In this document: positions 26,865 to 34,803 of the stretch, piece by piece
How positions within the stretch are numbered: position 1 is the first letter of the stretch
Layout of the letters: each line of letters opens with the position of its first letter
Translations under genes and position numbers: made by a program
Source of the DNA: Lederbergia citrisecunda
GTDB taxonomy: Bacteria > Bacillota > Bacilli > Bacillales > Bacillaceae_C
Direction of reading: 5' to 3'
Assembly (NCBI RefSeq): GCF_018343695.1
Contig: NZ_JAGYPJ010000001.1
Location: 4,283,641 to 4,347,640 of the forward strand
Length of the DNA stretch: 64,000 bases
The notes under the pieces: generated by a model
What the model saw: the letters and a program-made list of their open reading frames with translations, nothing else
The model's database searches: none
Told to the model about the DNA's origin: nothing

Positions 26865-27545
26865 TTATGATTGCTCCATGAGTTTAGCTGTCCAAGTATC
26901 TTTATTTAAATATTGATCACAATCAAATTCAGCATAAGACTGAATCAATTTCGCATTTTCGTGGAAGGTTAAGGATTTTGTAACGTCATTTGGGATGATG
27001 AGACAGTTGATTCCAGCACGAATAGCTGCCAAAGAACCATTTACTGAATCTTCAACTGCGATCGCTTCGTCTGGCTCGATTCCTAAAGCTTCAATAGTTT
27101 TAATATATAGAGCTGGATTCGGTTTTACTTCTTCGACATCCTCTGCGGAACGAATAATCGGAAAATATTCCGTCAGGTTGTACTTGTCAAGAAATCCAAC
27201 AATCCATTCACGGCGAGAACTGCTAGCGATGGCAAGCTTAAGGCCATTATCCTGAATGCGATGTAAAGTATCCAAAAATCCATCCCTTAATGGAAGATCG
27301 TCTTTAATTTTTAAATAGTGTTCATGAGTTTTCTCTTTAAAATGAAGACGATCCATTGGCTCATCTAGTGTTTGATCAATTAAATCGAATAAGGAGCCAT
27401 TCGTAGTCCCTACAATTTTTACGAATTCCTCTAACGTTAAATCGAAATGATAATCTTCTTTTAATACAGTCCGATAAATGTCAAACCAAGGGGTTTCGGT
27501 ATCAATGATCGTTCCATCAAAATCGAATATAACAGCTTTAATCAA
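26865..27545 (-). CDS. HAD-superfamily phosphatase (beta-phosphoglucomutase-like)
   Basis: A 226-residue HAD hydrolase with all four motifs: DFDGTIIDTE (Asp8, Asp10), IASSSRREW, the lysine in EVKPNPALY and AVEDSVNGSLAA. The alpha-helical cap after motif I places it in subclass I with phosphoglycolate phosphatase and beta-phosphoglucomutase relatives. The TTG start follows AAAGGAGAAAT. It begins 44 bases after the antiporter gene in the same direction, so the two are probably cotranscribed. The natural substrate is unknown. Confidence 0.87.
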   Translation of the reverse strand: MIKAVIFDFDGTIIDTETPWFDIYRTVLKEDYHFDLTLEEFVKIVGTTNGSLFDLIDQTLDEPMDRLHFKEKTHEHYLKIKDDLPLRDGFLDTLHRIQDNGLKLAIASSSRREWIVGFLDKYNLTEYFPIIRSAEDVEEVKPNPALYIKTIEALGIEPDEAIAVEDSVNGSLAAIRAGINCLIIPNDVTKSLTFHENAKLIQSYAEFDCDQYLNKDTWTAKLMEQS

Positions 27546-27589
27546 TTTATTTCTCCTTTACAATGATTTTCTTCTTTAAGTGTAACACA

Positions 27590-28735
27590 TCAACCTTTCG
27601 CAGAGTCATTTGTCTTAAAAATCATTTTCATCATTGGAGGGGTTACGATCGTTGTCACTAAAATGACGACTACGACTACAGCAAACATATCTTCAGTTAA
27701 TAACATGGCATCGAGACCAATGGATGCCAGTATCAATGCTACTTCACCACGTGAAATCATAGCGGAACCGATTCCTAACGAACTTCTCCAACCAAAGCCG
27801 GACAATTTCGCACCCAATGCGGCACCAACTAATTTTGTTAAAATTGCTATGATACTAAGCAAAACAATTAATCCTAAATTTTTTGTAATTCCATTGAATT
27901 GGGCCATTACACCAATTGAGGTGAAAAAGATAGGCACAAAAATGGAATAACTGATCGTTTCTACTTTTTCAAAAATCTCCTGCTTAAATTTGGTTACACT
28001 AATAGAAACTCCAGCAATATAAGCTCCTATGATAGCAGCAACGCCAGTATATTCTGCAAAATACGCAAACACAAAACAAATGATAAGAGCGGAAGAAATG
28101 ACGGTTTCGGTTACTTTTAATTTTGAAAATTTATTTAAGAACCATGGAACAACCTTCCAGCCGACAAGAATGGCACCTGCAAAAAATAATACTTTCTTCA
28201 AAATAACCATCGATATATTTACGTCTCCACCCGCAAAACTCATTAGGAATGCCAGCGCTATAATGACAACAACGTCATCAATGACGGCTGCACCTAAAAT
28301 CGTTGTTCCTTCTCGGCTTTTCAGCTTATTCATTTCTTTAAGCGCTTGTACAGAAATACTAACACTTGTTGCAGATAGTAGGAGACCTAAAAACAAAGAT
28401 TCAAATACATCAAGACCTAGAGCGAAGCCAGCCGCATATCCAAGTGCAAGTGGGGCGATGATACCACCAAATCCTACGAACGTAGCTGCTTTTCCAGTTC
28501 GTTTAAATTCATCAATATCTGTTTCTAAGCCCGCAATAAACATAAGTAGAATAACACCAATTTGGCTAAGTGCTTGTAATGTATCGGTTTCATTTACTAA
28601 ACCTAATACAGAAGGACCTAATACAATTCCAATAAGGAGCTTTCCTAATACGGCAGGTTGCCCCAGTCTTACACTTATACTACCTGCCACTTTGGAGGCT
28701 ACTAAAATAATCGCAAGTTGAAGAATTAATATCAT
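27590..28735 (-). CDS. CPA2-family cation:proton antiporter (GerN/NapA-like)
   Basis: A 381-residue membrane protein with about twelve helices. VRLGQPAVLGKLLIGIVLGP and LLMFIAGLETDIDEF are CPA2 signatures, and the conserved AAVIDDVVVII carries the paired aspartates used for ion translocation. There is no TrkA-N/RCK domain, as in NapA and the Bacillus germination antiporter GerN. It exchanges Na+ or K+ for H+. GGAAGGTGG precedes the ATG. A terminator-like hairpin lies inside its leader, suggesting regulated read-through. Confidence 0.88.
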   Translation of the reverse strand: MILILQLAIILVASKVAGSISVRLGQPAVLGKLLIGIVLGPSVLGLVNETDTLQALSQIGVILLMFIAGLETDIDEFKRTGKAATFVGFGGIIAPLALGYAAGFALGLDVFESLFLGLLLSATSVSISVQALKEMNKLKSREGTTILGAAVIDDVVVIIALAFLMSFAGGDVNISMVILKKVLFFAGAILVGWKVVPWFLNKFSKLKVTETVISSALIICFVFAYFAEYTGVAAIIGAYIAGVSISVTKFKQEIFEKVETISYSIFVPIFFTSIGVMAQFNGITKNLGLIVLLSIIAILTKLVGAALGAKLSGFGWRSSLGIGSAMISRGEVALILASIGLDAMLLTEDMFAVVVVVILVTTIVTPPMMKMIFKTNDSAKG

Positions 28736-28756
28736 ATTATTTCCACCTTCCTTTTT

Positions 28757-28817
28757 TAAAAAAACAAAAGGAGCCTGTCAACCAAGGGACATAGTAATCC
28801 CTTGGTGACAGACTCCT
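28757..28817 (-). terminator. Strong hairpin plus U-run in the antiporter leader (possible attenuator)
   Basis: The arms 28769-28789 and 28798-28817 pair over about 20 bases (AGGAGCCTGTCA against TGACAGACTCCT and CCAAGGGA against TCCCTTGG). Leftward RNA then reads UUUUGUUUUUUU, a canonical intrinsic terminator, only about 20 bases before the antiporter start. Since the next upstream gene points away, it must act on the antiporter's own leader or on antisense read-through. Confidence 0.6.
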
Positions 28818-28848
28818 CCAAGAACATTTATATTTGTTTAAGAAAATC

Positions 28849-28876
28849 ATAACATATTTTTTAGGTAATATGTTAT
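28849..28876. promoter_or_regulatory. Perfect palindrome in divergent promoter region
   Basis: ATAACATATT (28849-28858) is the exact inverse of AATATGTTAT (28867-28876), with an 8-base centre and a T run to the right. It could be an operator for one of the flanking genes or a weak rightward terminator. Function is not known. Confidence 0.4.
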
Positions 28877-28913
28877 TTTTTTAGAAAGTAACTTTGTATT
28901 TGAGGTGAAGACC

Positions 28914-30284
28914 ATGAATTTACCTTCAGATTTTCTAGTGAAAATGAAGGATCTATTAAAAGATGAGTATGAAGATTTTTATAAAAGTTATCAAGATCCA
29001 AAGAAGCAAGGATTACGTGTAAATACGTTAAAAGTTTCGATAGATCATTTCATAGAAATAAGCCCATTTGCTTTAGATAAAATCCCTTGGGTAAAGGAAG
29101 GTTTTTTCTATAAAGATGAAGAACGACCGGGGAAGCACCCTTATCATGAGGCTGGGTTGTATTACATACAGGAGCCGAGTGCCATGGCGGTGGGAGAGAT
29201 GTTAGATGCACAACCTGGGGAGAAGGTGCTGGATTTATGTGCGGCTCCTGGTGGGAAAACAACGCATATCGCTGCAAAAATGAACCAAAGAGGATTCCTG
29301 CTTGCTAATGAAATTCATCCGGCACGTGCTAAAATTCTTTCGCAAAACATTGAACGGATGGGGATTAAAAATTGCGTTGTTACGAATGAAACGCCTGCAC
29401 GATTAGCAGAAAGATTTCCAGCATATTTTGATCGAATTTTAGTCGATGCCCCGTGTTCAGGGGAGGGAATGTTTCGAAAAGATCCGAATGCTTGCGCTGA
29501 ATGGAGCATGGAAAATGTTGCTTTATGCGTAAGTCGCCAACTTGATATTTTGAAGCATGCTGGAAATATGCTAAAACTAGGGGGAAGGCTCGTCTATTCC
29601 ACTTGCACATTTTCGCCAGAAGAAAATGAAGGGGTTATCAGTCATTTTTTGAAGGAAGATTCAAGGTTTAAGATTGAAAGTGTTGTGGCCTATGAAGGTT
29701 TTGGAGAAGGGCGGGAGGACTGGGTTTCGGAAGGCGCTTTAGACATCGATAAAACGTTTCGTCTTTGGCCACATAAGTTACAGGGAGAAGGTCATTTTAT
29801 CGCTGTTTTAACAAAAGTAGACGGAGATGAAGGATTTAAGAGGAAATACGTTGACGTTCTAAAGGATCAAAAGCTGTTAAAGGATTATGTTCAGTTTGCA
29901 AAAGAAACCTTTATCGAATCTCCAAAAGGTGATTTTATTTTGTTTGGCGACTCATTATATATGCTTCCGGGCGGCACACTCTCTTTGAAAAATTTGAAAG
30001 TGCTTCGTCCTGGATGGCATTTAGGGACGAATAAAAAGAACCGATTCGAACCATCCCACGCGCTAGCTTTGTCTTTAAAGGGAGAAGAAGTAAGGCATAC
30101 TTGGTGTGTAGGTAAGGATTCTAATGAAATTGAATCCTATTTAAGAGGAGAATCCTTAGCGGTAAAAGGCTCAAAAGGATGGTACTTAGTAGAAGTGGAC
30201 GGCTTCTCTGTTGGTTGGGGAAAGCTGGCAGGAGATGTATTGAAAAATCATTACCCGAAAGGTTTGAGGTGGGTAGGGAAGTAA
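28914..30284 (+). CDS. RNA m5C methyltransferase, NOL1/NOP2/Sun family (RsmF-like)
   Basis: A 456-residue SAM-dependent methyltransferase. The SAM site LDLCAAPGGKTTHIA (near residue 105), the motif IV cysteine in DAPCSGEGMF and the catalytic cysteine in YSTCTFSPEENE are all intact. After the catalytic domain (about 1-290) come an RsmF-type extension and a C-terminal PUA-like domain ending GWGKLAGDVLKNHYPKGLR. It methylates cytosine in rRNA or tRNA in the cytoplasm. The ATG at 28914 follows GAGGTGA. Confidence 0.9.
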   Translation: MNLPSDFLVKMKDLLKDEYEDFYKSYQDPKKQGLRVNTLKVSIDHFIEISPFALDKIPWVKEGFFYKDEERPGKHPYHEAGLYYIQEPSAMAVGEMLDAQPGEKVLDLCAAPGGKTTHIAAKMNQRGFLLANEIHPARAKILSQNIERMGIKNCVVTNETPARLAERFPAYFDRILVDAPCSGEGMFRKDPNACAEWSMENVALCVSRQLDILKHAGNMLKLGGRLVYSTCTFSPEENEGVISHFLKEDSRFKIESVVAYEGFGEGREDWVSEGALDIDKTFRLWPHKLQGEGHFIAVLTKVDGDEGFKRKYVDVLKDQKLLKDYVQFAKETFIESPKGDFILFGDSLYMLPGGTLSLKNLKVLRPGWHLGTNKKNRFEPSHALALSLKGEEVRHTWCVGKDSNEIESYLRGESLAVKGSKGWYLVEVDGFSVGWGKLAGDVLKNHYPKGLRWVGK

Positions 30285-30355
30285 AAAAGGTCTACAAGTT
30301 AGGATCGGTATTAAAGTATTGTTTTCGTTTATAGAGGTAGCAAATTTATAAGAAA

Positions 30356-30385
30356 AGGAGAGGTTCTATCACTTGAACCTCTCCT
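30356..30385 (-). terminator. Terminator after pcp
   Basis: AGGAGAGGTTC pairs perfectly with GAACCTCTCCT over an 8-base loop; the leftward RNA continues UUUUCUU. It lies 6 bases past the pcp stop. Confidence 0.7.
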
Positions 30386-30390
30386 AAAAT

Positions 30391-31038
30391 CTAATGTGTC
30401 GTCCCACCGATTTCGCGAATATCTTCTTTTTCCTTAGCCGCAATAACAGCAGCCGTTTTAAGGCCTTCCACGATTACTTCGAGGCTTAAACTAGGAGCGT
30501 TATTTTCAAGCGTTTGTTCCGGTATGAATGGAATATGGATAAATCCTCCTCGAATATTCGGTGCATTTTGTTCTAAATAATGCATAACTCCATAAAACAG
30601 ATGATTGCATACGAATGTTCCCGCGGAATTAGAAACTGCTGCTGGAACTCCTGCTTTTTTCATTTCATGAACGATACGCTTAATAGGTAATGTCGTCCAA
30701 TAAGCAGCTGGGCTATCTTCTTCAATAGGTTCATCTATCGGCTGGTTGCCTTGATTATCAGGAATCCGTGCATCGTCCATATTAATGGCGACACGTTCAG
30801 GAGTGACTTGAGTCCGACCGCCGGCTTGTCCAACACATATAACAACGTCAGGTTGGTGCTGCTTTATGGCATTATTGACGACTTTAATGGATTCATGAAA
30901 CACAGTTGGCACTTCCTGTGCAATAATTTCTATATCTTCAATGAATGTACCATCTAATTGCTTAACTGCTTCAAGGGCGGGATTTATTTTTTCTCCACCA
31001 AATGGATCGAAGCCTGTGATTAAAACTTTTTTCCCCAT
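30391..31038 (-). CDS. pcp: Pyrrolidone-carboxylate peptidase (pyroglutamyl peptidase I)
   Basis: A 215-residue cytosolic cysteine peptidase of exactly the usual length. The catalytic triad is Glu81 (TPERVAINM), Cys144 (AGTFVCNHLFYG) and His168 (GFIHIPF). The N-terminal TGFDPFGGEKINPA is diagnostic. It removes N-terminal pyroglutamate from peptides. GGAGGGAGA precedes the ATG. It is divergent from the small spore-type gene at 31124 and appears to be a single-gene transcript. Confidence 0.95.
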   Translation of the reverse strand: MGKKVLITGFDPFGGEKINPALEAVKQLDGTFIEDIEIIAQEVPTVFHESIKVVNNAIKQHQPDVVICVGQAGGRTQVTPERVAINMDDARIPDNQGNQPIDEPIEEDSPAAYWTTLPIKRIVHEMKKAGVPAAVSNSAGTFVCNHLFYGVMHYLEQNAPNIRGGFIHIPFIPEQTLENNAPSLSLEVIVEGLKTAAVIAAKEKEDIREIGGTTH

Positions 31039-31123
31039 TGTTCTCCCTCCGGATGATTAAACTAAGACTAAATCTCATTATATGGGAGAACATATTCTCA
31101 AACAACAATGAGGGGTGTCTAAT

Positions 31124-31345
31124 ATGAAGGAGAACTACAAAAGTAACCATCAAGATACATTCACTGTCGCTGGAACAAACATTGATGCTATAAAAAGGGC
31201 CAACGAGCGTTCAGGCATGTCTTATAATGAAGTAAAGGAATTACTCGCGAAAACAACTGGAGGACGTGGAACTTGGATTTACAGTGATACCAATATAGAA
31301 GAAGTTAAAAGGAAAAATCAGCAATCAAATCAAAGTGAAGAATAA
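31124..31345 (+). CDS. Small gamma-type SASP-like spore protein
   Basis: A 73-residue hydrophilic protein rich in Asn, Lys, Glu and Ser. Two similar blocks, AGTNIDAIKRANERSG and SDTNIEEVKRKNQQS, resemble the internal repeats (TN..EVK.QN..S) of gamma-type small acid-soluble spore proteins, which store amino acids in the forespore. The ATG at 31124 follows GAGGGGTG. CATTATA at 31076 matches the sigma-G -10 consensus, though no clear -35 was found. The resemblance is by motif only. Confidence 0.6.
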   Translation: MKENYKSNHQDTFTVAGTNIDAIKRANERSGMSYNEVKELLAKTTGGRGTWIYSDTNIEEVKRKNQQSNQSEE

Positions 31346-31445
31346 TATTAAAAGATGAATTTATAATAGTTCCTTAGGATACATTTCGACCGTTTATCTC
31401 ATTAAATTAATTCTCCTATATTCTTCTCTGACATAATTATCAATG

Positions 31446-31492
31446 CTAAAAGCCCTTGATTGAAAAAGACAATCGAGGGCTTTTAGTTTTTT
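31446..31492 (+). terminator. Rho-independent terminator
   Basis: CTAAAAGCCCTTGATTG (31446-31462) pairs with CAATCGAGGGCTTTTAG (31470-31486), followed by TTTTTT. It ends the small spore gene transcript and isolates the secreted-protein block. The remaining sequence to 31794 is AT-rich leader. Confidence 0.85.
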
Positions 31493-31644
31493 AAAGAAAA
31501 GGCTGAAGTTGTTTATTCTACAGAAAATAAATTCCAAATACCGATGAATAGGAATAAAGACCCTTGTTCGTTATTGCGCATTCGTGATATTTTTAAATAT
31601 AGTTCTATATACAGAAAATATAGTCATCATACAAAACTTAAAAT

Positions 31645-31658
31645 TGAATGCGTTTACA
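31645..31658 (+). promoter_or_regulatory. Candidate cre (CcpA) site
   Basis: TGAATGCGTTTACA differs at one position from the cre consensus TGWAANCGNTNWCA. It lies about 140 bases before the first Asp-box protein gene, where carbon catabolite control of a secreted enzyme would be expected. Confidence 0.4.
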
Positions 31659-31794
31659 TTTTATTTTTACAACATTGCCTATTCATAGAGGGGAGTGGTA
31701 GAAAATCATGAGCAAATATTGAAGTGCCGAGTTGGATTTGTATTTATGAACGTCGGGTCCTATCACAACTAAATAAAGGGTGGAGGGGAATTTG

Positions 31795-34647
31795 ATGAGA
31801 ACAAAGCGGTTTAGGGTTTCTGCTTTTCTACTTATTTTCGGCCTTATTTTTCAATTAATAGCAAGCTTTCCGGCAACTCCTTCTTCAGCACAATCAATTG
31901 AAGGTCAGGAACAAGATAAATGGAAGATGATTGAGCCTGGAGCGGGTGGAGCATTCATGACAATCGGAGCAGGTCCTACTGGAATTGCAGTAGCCGCAGG
32001 CGATTTGTCTGGTGTGTACATCAGCTATGACAACGGTAAAACATGGCATAATCGGGGACAAGCTGAGGGGATAACTCATAATGCTCATTTAAGTATGGTT
32101 GGATTTGATTCAGAAGATGAAAATCTTATTTATGTTGGTTCACAGTATGTGATGTACAAAAGTGATGATAAAGGCTATACATTTCATCCAATTTTGTCAA
32201 AGGATTGGAATAATTCAACAAAGACTGGAACATTTGAAGTTGTAAGGGGTTCAAAGGACGGTTATAAAGACCCGACTTCTTCTGCAAATAGGCTTTATTG
32301 GACGGCTATGACTTTTTCCAAATCGAATCCTAACATTGGATATGCGACAGCTCATAGCACTTATAATTCGGTGGATGCGATGATATTTAAGACAACGGAT
32401 AGAGGAGAAACATGGGTTCCAGTTAAGGCTTTTGTCAATGAGGGAAGTGGCAATAGCTTAGTCATTAACGCGGACAAAAGAATCTTAAAAATCATTGTTG
32501 ACTATCAGAATCCAGATAATGTGTATTTCCTTACTCAGGACGATCACTTTACATGGGGGAAACCTCAAACGGCGATTTATAAGTCGACTGATGGTGGAAT
32601 GACGTGGCGTGTTCTAAATGGTGGGACAGATAACCTTGTAACTTATAGTGAAATTGATGAAGAAATGCCTAAGTTTGATGAAAATGGTTTACGGGTTGTT
32701 GAAAATGGTAGAGCCGCATCATACTCGGAAGGCTCTACTTTCAGTGAACCTGTGTTACAAAGACATGTAATGGACTTCGAGATAGACCCAGTGAATCCTA
32801 ATGTTCTATATGCTACAAAAGGAGTGTACTGGGATTCTTCGATGTCAGGGTCTGGTACTTATAAAAGTACGGACGGTGGAGCAACTTGGGAGAAAATCAA
32901 CGGTCAAATCGGTTTAATCAAAACAAAAGCGGTTAATAACGATGCAAGCAAGACCATTGTAAGATGTATCGTCATTGGTGGCTGGGAGGGTAATGATGAA
33001 GCTTCATTAGATGTAGAAAATAGAAATTACCCTCAAGTTTGGGAATCTGCTGATGCGGGAGACAATTGGGAAAAAGTAGCCGGTGCGACGAATTTTGAGT
33101 ACGGTGCCATTATGCATTGGTACGATGCAAATGGCGGTTTCTCGAGAACTGTTGCCACATCTATGGCTGATCCGGATGTATACTATTGGGCAGATTATCA
33201 ATGGGTATATATGTCCGATGACGGGGGCAGAAGTTTCCGATCAGCGGGATCGACCGTTCATCACGAGGATGAGGATGGAAAATGGTATACGACTACAGGG
33301 GTTAGTAATGTAGTCTCCTTTACTTTAAAAATCAGTGAAGCCGATCCAAATATCATTTTTACCGGAAATGCTGATATTGGTTTATGGAGAAGCTTGGATA
33401 ACGGAAACTCTTGGCAGCATGCGAACCAGCCTGGGTTTTTAAGTGACTGGGGACATTATGGAGGTCAGGCACAGGCCATTGCACTTGATCCTGAACGCCC
33501 GAATGTCGTATGGGCTGGTCTTGGCGGATACTATGAAGATCAAGTTTTAGTCAAAAGTGAAGAATACGGGAAGCTAAACACTTGGGTTGAATCCCACAGT
33601 GGACTTCCAAAGGAGAAAAGATCCGATAGCTTTCAACCTGGTGCAGCATTACGTGGACTGTCTATCGATCGTACAAGCCCAAAGGATAATCGTACATTAT
33701 ATGTTGTAGCGGATGATAAAGTGTTCAAAAGTGTTAACGATGGTGCCAATTGGACAGAAGTATTAAATATGAGGGGGACACAACCTCCTTTTAACTACAC
33801 TAATAGTTTATCTGCTGATCGTCAGGCTACAACAGAGGTCGATCCAACGGACGGGAATTTTGTCTATGCGGGAGGACCGGACGGTTTATTCCGTTCAACC
33901 AATGCAGGTGAAACTTGGGAGCAAATGGGACCAACTGGATTGAAAGGGATTCAGAAGATTGTCGTATCACGACAAAATTCTGAACATGTATATGTTGCAG
34001 CATATGGATCCAATCAAGGGTTATTTTTCAGTCCTGACCGCGGGGAAACTTGGACACAACTTTTAAAAGATAATTATTTGAGAGGTTTTGCTGTAAATCC
34101 TAAAGATGATCGTGTTATCATCGCAGGTTCTTCGAATGTGTTTATATCTGGAGGAGCTCCTAACTCAAGCGGTACATTGTTGTCAGTAGACGGGGGAGCC
34201 ACTTGGACGCAAGTGAACGAAGGGTTGTCCTGGCCATGGGTGAGAGATGTTGAATTTAATCCACACGATCCTAGACAAGTATTTATTGTAACACCGGGAA
34301 CTTCCTTCCATGTGAGAACTTTTGATTATCACAAGTATGGATTGCCGGAAGATCCAGTAGATCCTGAAGAACCACAAAATCCTAGTCCAGAAACATTGCT
34401 GCAGATGTTGAATGCATACGAATCGTCTGGGGACATAAAGCAACCGTTAATCTCTCCATTAAGAAACACTGCAGAACAAATAAAACATCATATGGAAAAA
34501 GGACAAATTAAGCAAGCGGTTAAAAGCTTGGATGATTTCCAGAAGATGTTAGATAACAAGACGAAGCAAAAAGAAATATCTCCAGAAGTAAAACAAGTTT
34601 TAATAGATTATATTCAGAGTCTAGTAAAACAGTTAGATTCAAAATAA
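31795..34647 (+). CDS. Secreted Asp-box (BNR/GH74-like) beta-propeller protein 1
   Basis: A 950-residue protein with a signal peptide (MRTKRFRVSAFLLIFGLIFQ, cleavage near SSAQS). It carries about twelve Asp-box motifs of the S-x-D-x-G-x-T-W type (YISYDNGKTW, FKTTDRGETW, WRSLDNGNSW, LSVDGGATW), enough for two beta-propellers as in GH74 xyloglucanases. Asp-containing AAGDLSGVY near the N-terminus and NADIGLWRS in the middle resemble the paired GH74 catalytic loops. The last 80 residues form a helical module shared with four neighbours. It starts at ATG 31795 after GGAGGGG. A glycanase role is likely; the substrate is unknown. Confidence 0.8.
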   Translation: MRTKRFRVSAFLLIFGLIFQLIASFPATPSSAQSIEGQEQDKWKMIEPGAGGAFMTIGAGPTGIAVAAGDLSGVYISYDNGKTWHNRGQAEGITHNAHLSMVGFDSEDENLIYVGSQYVMYKSDDKGYTFHPILSKDWNNSTKTGTFEVVRGSKDGYKDPTSSANRLYWTAMTFSKSNPNIGYATAHSTYNSVDAMIFKTTDRGETWVPVKAFVNEGSGNSLVINADKRILKIIVDYQNPDNVYFLTQDDHFTWGKPQTAIYKSTDGGMTWRVLNGGTDNLVTYSEIDEEMPKFDENGLRVVENGRAASYSEGSTFSEPVLQRHVMDFEIDPVNPNVLYATKGVYWDSSMSGSGTYKSTDGGATWEKINGQIGLIKTKAVNNDASKTIVRCIVIGGWEGNDEASLDVENRNYPQVWESADAGDNWEKVAGATNFEYGAIMHWYDANGGFSRTVATSMADPDVYYWADYQWVYMSDDGGRSFRSAGSTVHHEDEDGKWYTTTGVSNVVSFTLKISEADPNIIFTGNADIGLWRSLDNGNSWQHANQPGFLSDWGHYGGQAQAIALDPERPNVVWAGLGGYYEDQVLVKSEEYGKLNTWVESHSGLPKEKRSDSFQPGAALRGLSIDRTSPKDNRTLYVVADDKVFKSVNDGANWTEVLNMRGTQPPFNYTNSLSADRQATTEVDPTDGNFVYAGGPDGLFRSTNAGETWEQMGPTGLKGIQKIVVSRQNSEHVYVAAYGSNQGLFFSPDRGETWTQLLKDNYLRGFAVNPKDDRVIIAGSSNVFISGGAPNSSGTLLSVDGGATWTQVNEGLSWPWVRDVEFNPHDPRQVFIVTPGTSFHVRTFDYHKYGLPEDPVDPEEPQNPSPETLLQMLNAYESSGDIKQPLISPLRNTAEQIKHHMEKGQIKQAVKSLDDFQKMLDNKTKQKEISPEVKQVLIDYIQSLVKQLDSK

Positions 34648-34660
34648 TAAATGTTTTAAA

Positions 34661-34693
34661 CCATCTATGCCTATTGTGAAAAGGCATAGATGG
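34661..34693 (+). terminator. Stem-loop after Asp-box protein 1 gene
   Basis: CCATCTATGCC pairs perfectly with GGCATAGATGG over an 11-base loop. No U run follows, so termination is doubtful and partial read-through into the next gene is possible. Confidence 0.4.
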
Positions 34694-34803
34694 TACAAAG
34701 TAAACGAGTAAGTACAAATAAGATATGTTAAACACTGAATATATTAATTCGAGTTTAATTAAAAAAACTAGTTAACTATAACTTTTTTAATGGAGGTAAA
34801 AAA

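Noticed and set aside
28029-28721. Long rightward open frame opposite the antiporter gene
   Set aside because: It is antisense to a well-supported membrane protein, has Ser/Thr/Asn/Pro-rich composition typical of a mirror frame, and lacks a ribosome site.
31700-31794. Small gene starting at the ATG near 31709
   Set aside because: The frame closes after four codons, and the region has no conserved protein features.
34738-34800. PhoP box before Asp-box gene 2
   Set aside because: Two TTAATT hexamers are 11 bases apart, but they match the consensus poorly and no third repeat is convincing.
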